Shown piece after piece: positions 1 to 5,718 of a stretch of 6,449 nt of DNA. A program made the translations under genes and the position numbers. Source of the stretch: JBKQHQ01 sp052148715 (GTDB lineage: Bacteria; Pseudomonadota; Alphaproteobacteria; Rhizobiales; Xanthobacteraceae); assembly GCA_052148715.1 (NCBI GenBank), contig JBKQHQ010000176.1:1-6449 (forward strand). Reading direction: 5' to 3'. The notes under the pieces were generated by a model. That model searched no databases. It was given only the letters and a program-made list of their open reading frames with translations, and was not told the origin of the DNA. The first letter of the stretch is position 1; every line of letters begins with the position of its first letter.

Positions 1-270
1 CACTTCACCTCGCCCATCCGGCGCTACGCGGATCTGGTGCTCCACCGGCAGGTACGCGCCAAGCTGAAAGGAGAGCCGCTCCCCTACTCGCGCGAGCAGA
101 TCGAAGAGGTGTGCCTCCACATCAACAGCACCTTGCGCGTCGAGGACGCCGAGCTGAAGCAGCGCGCCAAGGACAAGGCCACGACACGCGCGAAGCGCGT
201 GACCAGCGCTCGGCAGCTCTCGGGACTCTTTGCCAAGGACTTCGAGCGCGTCTGCCGTCCGTCCTTGTGA
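1..270 (+). CDS. RNB-family ribonuclease, C-terminal fragment (5' end outside window)
   Basis: The reading frame is open from the first base and ends at TGA 268-270, giving 89 residues. It begins with HFTSPIRRYADLVLHR, the strongly conserved motif late in the RNB catalytic domain of RNase II / RNase R exoribonucleases, which degrade single-stranded RNA 3' to 5' in the cytoplasm. A helical segment rich in E, K and R follows (HINSTLRVEDAELKQRAKDK), typical of the region after that motif. No S1-type RNA-binding domain follows: only about 35 basic residues come before the stop, so this is either a short RNB subfamily or a gene cut at its 3' end. The stop coincides with a sharp fall in GC, which favours truncation by an insertion, but this is inference. 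The stop overlaps the GTG proposed as start of the next gene. Confidence 0.78.
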   Translation, partial: HFTSPIRRYADLVLHRQVRAKLKGEPLPYSREQIEEVCLHINSTLRVEDAELKQRAKDKATTRAKRVTSARQLSGLFAKDFERVCRPSL

Positions 271-968
271 ACCGTGCGCTGAGCACAGCGCTCGTTATCG
301 TGGTGGTTATTCTTCCAATTTGGAGGAGCCATGTTCCGCCCGTTTTTGTATTCACGCTAGCATTAGCCGGTATCTTACTTCAGGGGGCATGGGCTTTTAG
401 CGAGGTACTGACCAGCCTTCAGCTTAGACGTGCCTATTATAACTTAGCAAAGGTCGATAGCAGCCTGTTTTCCAAGGAGTGGGAGGATAGGTTTGTGGGG
501 GTGCGGATCGGAAGGTCGTTGATATTGGAGTTTTATGTGGGTCTTTTCGAACCTGCTTTGTGGAGCATTCTTTTTATGGGAATAGTGTTCGACTATCAGC
601 ACATCGACCGAGCGCTGATCTACGATAGGTCGGAAGTTGAGATACCCAGGAGTGTGGGGGACGGTGCGGCGGCGTACAGAGACCTGCTTGCCCTCGCTAC
701 GCGCGGCATTCGTTTCGACGGCAGCGCGCTAAGCAACGAATTGCGGGCACCCCCATTGAGGCTGGTGCTCCTAACCGCGGACCTATCTGGCGTCCGTTCC
801 TTACGCGAGCTTAGTCTCAAATATTATGGGGACGCGAAGTATTGGCGGTTCATCCCCTGGGTCAACCCTGGTCAATTCCCAAAAGAAAAGGAAGTAGATG
901 AAAACACAGACCCAGCCACGGCTCGCTCTTCGTTGTATATGCTCCAGATTCTCGGTTCGCCTCGTTAG
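267..968 (+). CDS. Putative inner-membrane protein with LysM-like C-terminus
   Basis: The product is 233 residues from GTG 267, which overlaps the upstream stop (GTGA). No Shine-Dalgarno is visible, so coupling to the upstream gene is possible. The frame stays open upstream to 111, but that part is out of frame with the RNB gene and is read as a shadow. Hydrophobic stretches lie at about residues 5-19, 24-44 and 84-108. Basic residues at about 50-83 suit a cytoplasmic loop, which would place the C-terminus in the periplasm. Residues about 175-201 (SLRELSLKYYGDAKYWRFIP then WVNPGQF) resemble a LysM repeat, where [YF]YGD..xW..I...NP is the usual signature. LysM modules bind peptidoglycan. Composition is much lower in GC than the flanking core genes, pointing to acquired DNA. 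I recognise no full-length family. The frame, membrane character and LysM likeness are fairly sure; the start and the role are not. Confidence 0.7.
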   Translation: MNRALSTALVIVVVILPIWRSHVPPVFVFTLALAGILLQGAWAFSEVLTSLQLRRAYYNLAKVDSSLFSKEWEDRFVGVRIGRSLILEFYVGLFEPALWSILFMGIVFDYQHIDRALIYDRSEVEIPRSVGDGAAAYRDLLALATRGIRFDGSALSNELRAPPLRLVLLTADLSGVRSLRELSLKYYGDAKYWRFIPWVNPGQFPKEKEVDENTDPATARSSLYMLQILGSPR

Positions 969-1074
969 CTTCGTGACGACGGGGCCGGGCATGTGGGTTG
1001 CCGTGACCGCGACAACCGCGAACGACCCGCAAACTGTTGGTGCCGAGCTCGCACTCCGATCAAGCTGTGAAGAT

Positions 1075-1341
1075 CTAAGCGGCTTGGCCTCCCTCAAGCT
1101 TTGCCCACCCGTGCCGGACGGCGCCGCGCAGCGCGCCGCCGTCGCCCTCGGCAGCAAAATACGCCTCGACCGTCTTGCCGTCGAACTTGCGCAGCGCCGC
1201 GAAGGCCGCGTGCCGGCCGGTGCCCTCGCGCCGCGGGTTGCCCTCGGATAGTGCCGGCGTCGGCGATGGTCGCGCGGCTTGGCGGTGGACTTCCTCGGCC
1301 CGCCCTTCGTTTTCGGGGCGGCCTTTGCGCGGGGTGGTCAT
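1075..1341 (-). CDS. Hypothetical 88-residue protein
   Basis: The frame runs from ATG (1341-1339) to TAG (1077-1075). A Shine-Dalgarno GAGGA (complement of 1348-1352) lies 6 nt before the ATG, which is the main support for real translation. The first 30 residues are charged and low in complexity. Residues about 35-81 look like a compact domain: NPRREGTGRHAAFAALRKF, then DGKTVEAYFAAEGD, then ALRGAVRHGWAKL. From memory, this pattern (NPxRxGT, then a T-V-x-x-[YF]-x-A-A helix, then a short helix ending in HG) recurs in small hypothetical proteins of Hyphomicrobiales and their phages. That likeness is unverified and no function is known to me. The stretch is very GC-rich compared with both neighbours, so it may have a separate origin. 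It converges with the LysM-like gene across about 106 bp (969-1074) in which I see nothing. Coding by chance in GC-rich DNA is not excluded. Confidence 0.55.
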   Translation of the reverse strand: MTTPRKGRPENEGRAEEVHRQAARPSPTPALSEGNPRREGTGRHAAFAALRKFDGKTVEAYFAAEGDGGALRGAVRHGWAKLEGGQAA

Positions 1342-1449
1342 CGCGGGTCCTCGTTGGTTGGTGCAGGCGGGGCCATTGCTCCGCCGCGCATGTACAGCTC
1401 AACCTGAGCGGGAACAAAGCGCAAGGAACATTCTGCCGCCGCAATCAGA

Positions 1450-1500
1450 ATTCCGCTACCAACCGGACGGCCCCTGCACAGGCAAACGGTCGAGCGGAAT
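1450..1500. repeat. Inverted repeat downstream of the ParA-like operon
   Basis: Perfect 8-bp arms (ATTCCGCT at 1450-1457 and AGCGGAAT at 1493-1500) are separated by 35 nt that pair only partly. The element sits 5 nt beyond the stop of the 100-residue gene, so it could form a structure ending or protecting that transcript. There is no U-tract in the minus-strand direction, so it is not a clear intrinsic terminator. The gap from 1342 to 1505 otherwise shows only the Shine-Dalgarno of the 88-residue gene. Confidence 0.35.
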
Positions 1501-1505
1501 CAAGC

Positions 1506-1808
1506 TCAAGCCGGCGTCGTCTTGGAGGCAATCTCCAGCTCTCGCTGCGAGCGAACCAGTTCAACGAATCTTTTCCTGATAATCTGGACAGCATCGAGCT
1601 TCGTGTGCTTCGACCGTAGCGAAGTGCCCAGATACTCGGATGCGATGCAGACTACTTCCGCCTTACGGGCGGTCTTATCCGCAGCAAGATGGGCCACGAC
1701 GGTGTCAAAGTCCGATCTCGTCGATCCCGCCTTCCTGAGCCTGTCTAGGTATCGATCGACCAGTGGACGGTTTATAGCTTTGACTTGAGCTTGCGCACGT
1801 TTGGCCAC
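1506..1808 (-). CDS. Small basic helical protein, partner gene of the ParA-like ATPase
   Basis: The product is 100 residues from GTG (1808-1806). AGAGG (complement of 1814-1818) lies 5 nt upstream and decides this start. Only 13 nt separate it from the stop of the ParA-like gene, so the two are surely co-transcribed and probably made together. The protein is rich in K and R and looks all-helical: a helix with VDRYLDRLRKAG, a central stretch AADKTARKAEVVCIASEYLG, and a last helix DAVQIIRKRFVELVRSQREL. No signal peptide or membrane segment is seen, so it should be cytoplasmic. I do not recognise the family. The size, charge and position match those of small accessory proteins often paired with ParA-type ATPases (DNA-binding adaptor, cargo or regulator), but no ribbon-helix-helix or helix-turn-helix signature is evident. 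Codon use and composition resemble the ATPase gene. Confidence 0.78.
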   Translation of the reverse strand: MAKRAQAQVKAINRPLVDRYLDRLRKAGSTRSDFDTVVAHLAADKTARKAEVVCIASEYLGTSLRSKHTKLDAVQIIRKRFVELVRSQRELEIASKTTPA

Positions 1809-1821
1809 GTCGACCTCTTGT

Positions 1822-3135
1822 TCAAACGGGAGCCGGGATTCGTTCGGGAATCCCGTTCGATGCTATCGATTCCCTGTGCGCCGCTTCGTTGGTCGGCCAC
1901 GGCGGGTCCGATCCAGCTAATGGCCATAGCACATTCGAGATCTGGTCCCCGAGTTTATTGAATAGGTCGCGAAAATCCCTATTCTCTTGGGCATTTCCCA
2001 GATACGCGATTTCCTCACCGGCTGCCTTGGTGACTACTTGGCGCCTGGGAATAGTCCTGTCGAACACCGGGTAACCCGGCCCCCATGCCTCTAGCCCGCT
2101 GCGTACGGTCACCCGCGCAATTTCTTCGGCTTCACTTAGCCTGTCCTGCCGCGTGAGGTTACCAACTGCTCCAAGCAACTCGAGGGTCGGGTTCAGTTTG
2201 TCCGCGAGCCTCTTCACATTCTCGAGGGTCGGCCCGACCGCCCTGGCGGACATCTTGTCAAGAACGGTTGGAACCAACAGATGCGTGCTCGCGCAAAGCG
2301 CGTTCACCGTTCCGGTGGTCAGCCTCGGCGGGCAATCGAATATAACCACGTCGAATTGTTGCCGCACCTGCGGCGTGCAGACAGCCCTCGCGACGACGTG
2401 CCTGATATCGGCGGTGTAGTGGTCGTCGATCAGCCATCTCAACATCAGCTTGTTTTCGAGCTTTCCAAACTCCAAGAAGGCCGGAATTATGCGGGCGTTG
2501 GGGAGCTTCTTCGCCAAGCTGTCGCTGCGTTCGATCACCTGCGCGCCCGTTAGTCCCGGGTTCTCGAAGAGTTCGTTAACTTTTGACTCCACGTCGTCGT
2601 ACTCGCACGCGGATAACATCGCACTCGACAGGGAGCCCTGATAATCCAAATCGACGAGCAGAACGCACTTGCCCAATCTCTGCTGGAAGTAGGCCGCCAG
2701 GTTCATGGCTAGCGTTGTCTTACCCACGCCGCCCTTCTGATTGTAGATGCAGATGTATTTCGTGTTGAGGCCCGGAGCTGGGGTGGTGAAAGCACCGAAC
2801 AAGCCTTTGCTCTCCTTGTATGGATGGGGATTATGAAGCAACCAAGTTTCGTGCTGTTCGCCGCCGAGGGCTCGCTCGATACGTTCGAGCTTCAGCTTCA
2901 GCTTACGTTTGCTCAAGAGCTGATAGACTGCGAACAGGATGGCGAGCGTGAATGCACCAATGTCGTGAAGCGGCTTTACGACTTCGGCGTAAGGCCTGAG
3001 CCAGTCAGATGCCAGCTTCAGCGATCCCCATATTCCCTCGTCTCTCAGCACAGCGAGAGACGCCGTCAAGTATGTCCCCAGCTCCGTGGCTGCGGAAATC
3101 ACACGGCCCCACATCCAAATCACTTGCGCGCCCAT
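1822..3135 (-). CDS. Membrane-anchored ParA/MinD-superfamily ATPase
   Basis: The product is 437 residues. Residues 1-110 are a non-canonical N-terminal extension: a moderately hydrophobic segment (about 4-30), a clear membrane helix (about 59-75, ending YQLLS), then a very basic, likely coiled stretch KRKLKLKLERIERAL (76-90). The ATPase domain covers about 125-400. The deviant Walker A is KGGVGKTT (134-141; signature Lys134, P-loop Lys139), the A'/switch motif is VDLDYQGS (161-168, with Tyr where ParA proteins usually have Pro), and Walker B is VVIFDCPP (263-270). The C-terminal tail (about 405-437) is Pro-rich and probably disordered. ParA-type ATPases form ATP sandwich dimers that position DNA, proteins or complexes. 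Soluble ParA is about 250-320 residues, and N-terminal membrane anchoring is unusual. ATG 3135 has only a weak G-run (complement of 3140-3145) as ribosome site. The next gene follows after 13 nt. There is no ParB or centromere repeat nearby, so plasmid partition is unlikely. Confidence 0.93.
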   Translation of the reverse strand: MGAQVIWMWGRVISAATELGTYLTASLAVLRDEGIWGSLKLASDWLRPYAEVVKPLHDIGAFTLAILFAVYQLLSKRKLKLKLERIERALGGEQHETWLLHNPHPYKESKGLFGAFTTPAPGLNTKYICIYNQKGGVGKTTLAMNLAAYFQQRLGKCVLLVDLDYQGSLSSAMLSACEYDDVESKVNELFENPGLTGAQVIERSDSLAKKLPNARIIPAFLEFGKLENKLMLRWLIDDHYTADIRHVVARAVCTPQVRQQFDVVIFDCPPRLTTGTVNALCASTHLLVPTVLDKMSARAVGPTLENVKRLADKLNPTLELLGAVGNLTRQDRLSEAEEIARVTVRSGLEAWGPGYPVFDRTIPRRQVVTKAAGEEIAYLGNAQENRDFRDLFNKLGDQISNVLWPLAGSDPPWPTNEAAHRESIASNGIPERIPAPV

Positions 3136-3433
3136 TTATCCCCCCGAGACACGAGCCGGCCAAGGCCGAGGCGACCTTCAACTGGACCGCGCACCATGAG
3201 GCAGCATCATCCGATTCCCAGTGGGTGTCTTCATTTCTGCGGCCGACGCGTGTGAATAGCGGGAAGTAGTCCAGCCGGCAGCAGGTACATCCAGCCGAGC
3301 TGGCCCCGGTCGCGTTGACACCGGCCGCGCCGAGCACAAGTCTGGGCGCGCGCGCCACCGCGCACGGTAAGTGCAACTGTCGGCGTAGCCCCCCGGTAGC
3401 CCCGGGCCGACCGAGAGCGGAGGAGCACCGACC
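3136..3433. other. Intergenic region between the divergent ParA-like and EVE genes
   Basis: These 298 GC-rich bases lie between the ATPase start (-) and the EVE start (+), so both promoters should be here. I find no convincing sigma70-type -35/-10 pair on either strand. Several frames are open, but their translations are arginine-, proline- and cysteine-rich with no recognisable motif, as expected of GC-rich non-coding or decayed DNA. The only clear signal is the EVE ribosome site at the right end. The stretch may contain the right border of the accessory segment. Confidence 0.6.
3419..3425 (+). promoter_or_regulatory. Strong Shine-Dalgarno deciding the EVE gene start
   Basis: GGAGGAG lies 8 nt before GTG 3434. 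It is the best ribosome site near the 5' end of the gene and supports the GTG even though this adds about 19 residues before the conserved domain. Confidence 0.7.
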
Positions 3434-3910
3434 GTGAAACCACCTAAGCCATTGGCAACACCCGTCAATACGCGGCAAGCCGGGGCGAGAGCCTACTGGC
3501 TGATGAAGAGCGAGCCCGAAGCCTATTCATGGGACGAGCAGGTGAGCAAAGGCGCCAAGGGGGAGGCGTGGACCGGTGTCCGCAACTTCACCGCCCGGCA
3601 AAACCTGATGGCGATGAAGAAGGGCGACCGCGCGTTCTTCTATCACTCGGGCGAGCAGCGCGCCGCCGTCGGCATCGTCGAGGTGATCCGCGAGCACTAC
3701 CCGGACCCGACCGACGCGACGGGAAAGTTCGTCGTCGTCGACGTGAAGGCGGTCGAGGCGTTGCCGAAGCCGGTGACGCTGGCACAGATCAAGGCCGAGC
3801 CGCGGCTGAAGGACATGGTGCTGGTGAAGCAGTCGCGGCTCTCGGTGCAGCCGGTGACCGACGCGGAATGGAAGATCGTCTGCCGCATGGGCGAGGTGAA
3901 GGGCGGATGA
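3434..3910 (+). CDS. EVE domain-containing protein (PUA-like, thymocyte nuclear protein 1 family)
   Basis: The product is 158 residues from GTG 3434. The EVE fold covers about residues 20-152: YWLMKSEPEAYSW (21-33), AWTGVRNFTARQNL (45-58), KKGDRAFFYHSGE (62-74), and near the end SRLSVQPVTDAEW (134-146). These are the diagnostic blocks of the stand-alone bacterial EVE proteins of about 135-140 residues. EVE belongs to the PUA superfamily. Fused EVE domains read modified bases such as 5-methyl- or hydroxymethyl-cytosine, whereas the role of the stand-alone cytosolic proteins is unsettled (nucleic-acid or modified-nucleoside binding is suspected). The first 19 residues (MKPPKPLATP then VNTRQAGAR) are an extension. 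Homologues usually begin at M-A-YWL, and here that point reads AGA GCC TAC TGG, so the usual ATG appears to be missing. The gene converges with dps, with a palindromic element between them. Confidence 0.93.
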   Translation: MKPPKPLATPVNTRQAGARAYWLMKSEPEAYSWDEQVSKGAKGEAWTGVRNFTARQNLMAMKKGDRAFFYHSGEQRAAVGIVEVIREHYPDPTDATGKFVVVDVKAVEALPKPVTLAQIKAEPRLKDMVLVKQSRLSVQPVTDAEWKIVCRMGEVKGG

Positions 3911-3991
3911 TGATAGCCGCGGGACGCGGCCATCCGGCTCGATCTCGTATTACTGAAAGACGCAGAGGATGTCGGAACAAGAATTCCCGGC

Positions 3992-4075
3992 GTCATGGCC
4001 GGGCTTGTCACGGCCATCGCCGTCTTTCCTACCACCAAACAAATCGCGGATGGCCGGAACGAGTCCGGCCACGAC
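3992..4075. repeat. Palindromic intergenic repeat (Bradyrhizobium-type)
   Basis: Two 27-nt arms (3992-4018 and 4049-4075) are imperfect reverse complements, with most positions pairing around a loop of about 30 nt. The left arm starts GTCATGGCCGGGCTTG and the right arm contains GATGGCCGGAACGAG. Sequences of this design are, from memory, dispersed widely in Bradyrhizobium and related genomes, where spurious peptides containing MAGTSPA are often predicted from them. This copy is diverged. It sits between the converging EVE and dps genes and may act as a two-way transcription stop. Confidence 0.72.
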
Positions 4076-4131
4076 GCGAGGGGTTGTCGCTTACATAGCC
4101 CGCCGCGAAAACAAGAGCGTTACTATCGACG

Positions 4132-4659
4132 TCAGCCGTGCGTGCGGCTGGCCTCGAACAGGAACCAGGTGCGGCGTTCGGCTTGGTCGATGAAACTCTC
4201 GAGCAGGCTCGTCGTCGCCACATCCTCGTGCTCGTCGGCGACGGCGTGCGCGTCACGCATGTGGGCCACCAGCGTCTTGTTGTCGGCCATCAGCTCGCGC
4301 AACATGTCGAGCGGCGCCACGAACTCGGCGTCGTTGTCATGGATACGTTGCAATTCGGCGATCTGACCGATGGAGCGCAATGTCGTTCCACCGATCTTGC
4401 GCACCCGCTCGGCGATGTCGTCGGTGGCGGCGAAAATCTGCTCAGCCTGCTCGTCGAGCAAGAGATGATAGTCGCGAAAATGCGGGCCGCTCACATGCCA
4501 ATGGAAGTTCTTGGTCTTGAGATAGAGGGCGAACACGTCGGCCAGCACCGCGTTGAGCGCTCCCGAGATGGCGGGAACCGCATCGGCGGCAAGGTCGGTC
4601 GGGGTATCCAGGGCAGCGACCGTCTTGGCGGGGAACTCGAGGCTTTTGACTTTGGACAT
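4132..4659 (-). CDS. dps: Dps family DNA-binding ferritin-like protein
   Basis: The product is 175 residues from ATG (4659-4657), with Shine-Dalgarno GGAGGG (complement of 4666-4671) 6 nt upstream. A much longer open frame extends upstream through the neighbouring gene and is antisense noise. Dps proteins form 12-mer shells that oxidise Fe(II) with peroxide and shield DNA in the cytoplasm during stress or starvation. The signature NFHWHVSGPHFRDYHLLLDE (51-70) is present. Ferroxidase ligands align with E. coli Dps at a constant offset of 2: His53, His65, Asp69, Asp80 and Glu84 (E. coli 51, 63, 67, 78, 82). The N-terminal tail has only a few lysines (MSKVKS, AKT), so DNA binding through it is uncertain. 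dps genes are commonly under OxyR, Fur or starvation control; I see no clear operator in the 195 bp shared with the divergent gene. The protein looks complete and functional. Confidence 0.96.
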   Translation of the reverse strand: MSKVKSLEFPAKTVAALDTPTDLAADAVPAISGALNAVLADVFALYLKTKNFHWHVSGPHFRDYHLLLDEQAEQIFAATDDIAERVRKIGGTTLRSIGQIAELQRIHDNDAEFVAPLDMLRELMADNKTLVAHMRDAHAVADEHEDVATTSLLESFIDQAERRTWFLFEASRTHG

Positions 4660-4840
4660 GATCAACCCTCCGATACATGAACTCGGCCGTAACGTGCTCA
4701 AATGGGCAAAGGTTCCACGCGGCGAAGACGTCGCCCGAGCCGGGGTCCTAAAGTCGAGGATAATCAGCAAGCGCAACACGAAAAGTTGCGTGCGGTCAAA
4801 CCGGCGACGAAGCAATCGCGCGAAGCCGCGGGCAAAATGG

Positions 4841-4846
4841 AAGGAG
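4841..4846 (+). promoter_or_regulatory. Shine-Dalgarno deciding the PEP-mutase-like gene start
   Basis: AAGGAG ends 8 nt before GTG 4855, which is ideal spacing. The in-frame ATG at 4849 is only 2 nt away and the ATG at 4837 lies upstream of the site, so GTG 4855 is preferred. Confidence 0.6.
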
Positions 4847-4854
4847 AAATGCAG

Positions 4855-5718
4855 GTGGCATCGTTTCGAGAGCTGATGGCCGGCAATGACCTTATCGTGG
4901 CGCCGGTCGCGTTGAATCCGATCATGGCGCGGCTCGCGCACGATGCCGGATTCAAGGCGGTCTATCTCAGCGGCGGGTCGCTCGGCTGGTACAAGTGCAA
5001 CACCGAGGCCAACATCACCTTGCCGGAAATGGCAAGCCTTGCGCTCGACATGCGCGCGGCCTGCCCGCTGCCGATCGTGCTCGACGCCGGCGGCGGCTGG
5101 GGCGATCCCATGCATATCCATCGCACGATCGCTTTGGCGCAGGCGGCGGGCTTTGCCGCCATCGAGCTGGAGGATCAGCTCTTGCCGCGCCGGGTCGAGC
5201 ACCATATCGGCATCGACCACCTGGTGCCGACCGAATTCGCGGTTGCCAAGATCAAAGAAGCGATTGCGGCGCGCACCGACCCGGATCTCGTCATCATCGC
5301 GCGCACCAATGCGCGCCGCGTCGATGGTCTCGACGACGCGCTCCGCCGGGCCGAGGCGTTCCAACGCGCCGGTGCCGACATGCTGTTCTGTTACACCCGC
5401 GAGCCCGAGGAGATGCGCATCCTCGGCGAGCGCCTGCCGCCCCCGCTCATGATGTTCGCCCCGCCCGACGGTTTTGCCGACTTCCCGCTGTCGCGGCGTG
5501 ATCTCGCTTCCCTCGGCTTCCGGCTCGCCGCCTCACCGGGAACGGCGTTCGCCGCGATGGTCAAGGCGGTGCGCCAATCCTACGAACACCTGGCGAAGGA
5601 CAGCCTTGATCCGTTCCTCGGTCGCGGCGGCGTCGAGCGCGAGATGAAGGCAGCGCAGAAAACCGCCGGTCTCGAAGCACTGCTCGAAGTCGAGCGGCGC
5701 ACGATGAAGGGGCGCTAG
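4855..5718 (+). CDS. Isocitrate lyase/phosphoenolpyruvate mutase superfamily enzyme
   Basis: The product is 287 residues from GTG 4855. ATG 4837 would add six residues, and a start at 4702 would add a basic stretch unlike the family. The protein is a complete alpha/beta barrel of the PEP-mutase type (PF13714-like). It opens with FRELMAGNDLIVAPVALNP, then has YLSGGS (37-42), LDAGGGWGD (76-84), AAIELEDQLLPRR (101-113) and VIIARTNAR (146-154). Members cleave or rearrange C-C or P-C bonds of 2-oxo-acid-like substrates with Mg2+ (oxaloacetate decarboxylase, 2-methylisocitrate lyase, PEP mutase, phosphonopyruvate hydrolase). The catalytic Cys loop of the lyases (K-[KR]-C-G-H) reads R-R-V-E-H here (112-116), so it should not be an isocitrate or methylisocitrate lyase. 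The usual DADTGYG metal motif reads DAGGGWG (77-83), losing the second Asp. Glu106 of the ED motif is kept. The substrate is unknown. The gene is divergent from dps, and a two-hairpin repeat follows at once. Confidence 0.9.
   Translation: MASFRELMAGNDLIVAPVALNPIMARLAHDAGFKAVYLSGGSLGWYKCNTEANITLPEMASLALDMRAACPLPIVLDAGGGWGDPMHIHRTIALAQAAGFAAIELEDQLLPRRVEHHIGIDHLVPTEFAVAKIKEAIAARTDPDLVIIARTNARRVDGLDDALRRAEAFQRAGADMLFCYTREPEEMRILGERLPPPLMMFAPPDGFADFPLSRRDLASLGFRLAASPGTAFAAMVKAVRQSYEHLAKDSLDPFLGRGGVEREMKAAQKTAGLEALLEVERRTMKGR

Larger units (their letters stand above)
271..3433. other. Probable accessory/genomic-island segment between RNB and EVE genes
   Basis: The segment starts exactly where GC content drops after the RNB stop and ends before the EVE gene. 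It contains only orphan or accessory genes: a LysM-like membrane protein, an 88-residue hypothetical, and a ParA-like ATPase with a small partner. Hand counts give 56 G/C of 120 bases in 481-600 against 48 of 60 in 5041-5100. No integrase, transposase, tRNA target or flanking direct repeat was found, so the exact borders and the mechanism of entry are unknown. The right border is vague because 3136-3433 is itself GC-rich. Confidence 0.4.

Noticed and set aside
111..266. Upstream extension of the LysM-like protein frame
   Set aside because: It overlaps the recognisable RNB coding sequence in another frame and gives an arginine/alanine-rich shadow translation.
331..360. GGAGGAGCC followed by ATG: a nine-codon mini-ORF inside the membrane-protein gene
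   Set aside because: It is out of frame and very short; the ribosome-like site is probably chance.
1101..1619. Long plus-strand frames opposite the 88- and 100-residue genes
   Set aside because: The translations are arginine-rich shadows of GC-rich minus-strand coding sequence with no motif.
3176..3181. TTGAAG as a -35 box for the ATPase gene
   Set aside because: No acceptable -10 lies 16-18 bp downstream on the minus strand.
281..3340. GAGCACA present near both ends of the accessory segment (281-287 and 3334-3340) as a possible target duplication
   Set aside because: Seven bases in GC-rich DNA are expected by chance, and the positions do not match the apparent borders.
3005..3478. 157-residue minus-strand frame upstream of the ATPase
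   Set aside because: It overlaps the ATPase N-terminus out of frame, is rich in C, R and G without motifs, and has no ribosome site that I can see.
3969..4193. 74-residue plus-strand frame containing SWPGLSRP and MAGTSPATT
   Set aside because: It is the translation of the dispersed palindromic repeat, a well-known source of spurious gene calls.
4702..4854. In-frame N-terminal extension of the PEP-mutase-like enzyme from ATG 4702
   Set aside because: It encodes a basic, low-complexity stretch not seen in the family, and it would cover the shared control region with dps.
4660..5364. Minus-strand frame continuous with dps, making a 410-residue protein
   Set aside because: The part upstream of 4659 is antisense to the PEP-mutase-like gene, and the Dps family starts at the ATG with a good ribosome site.
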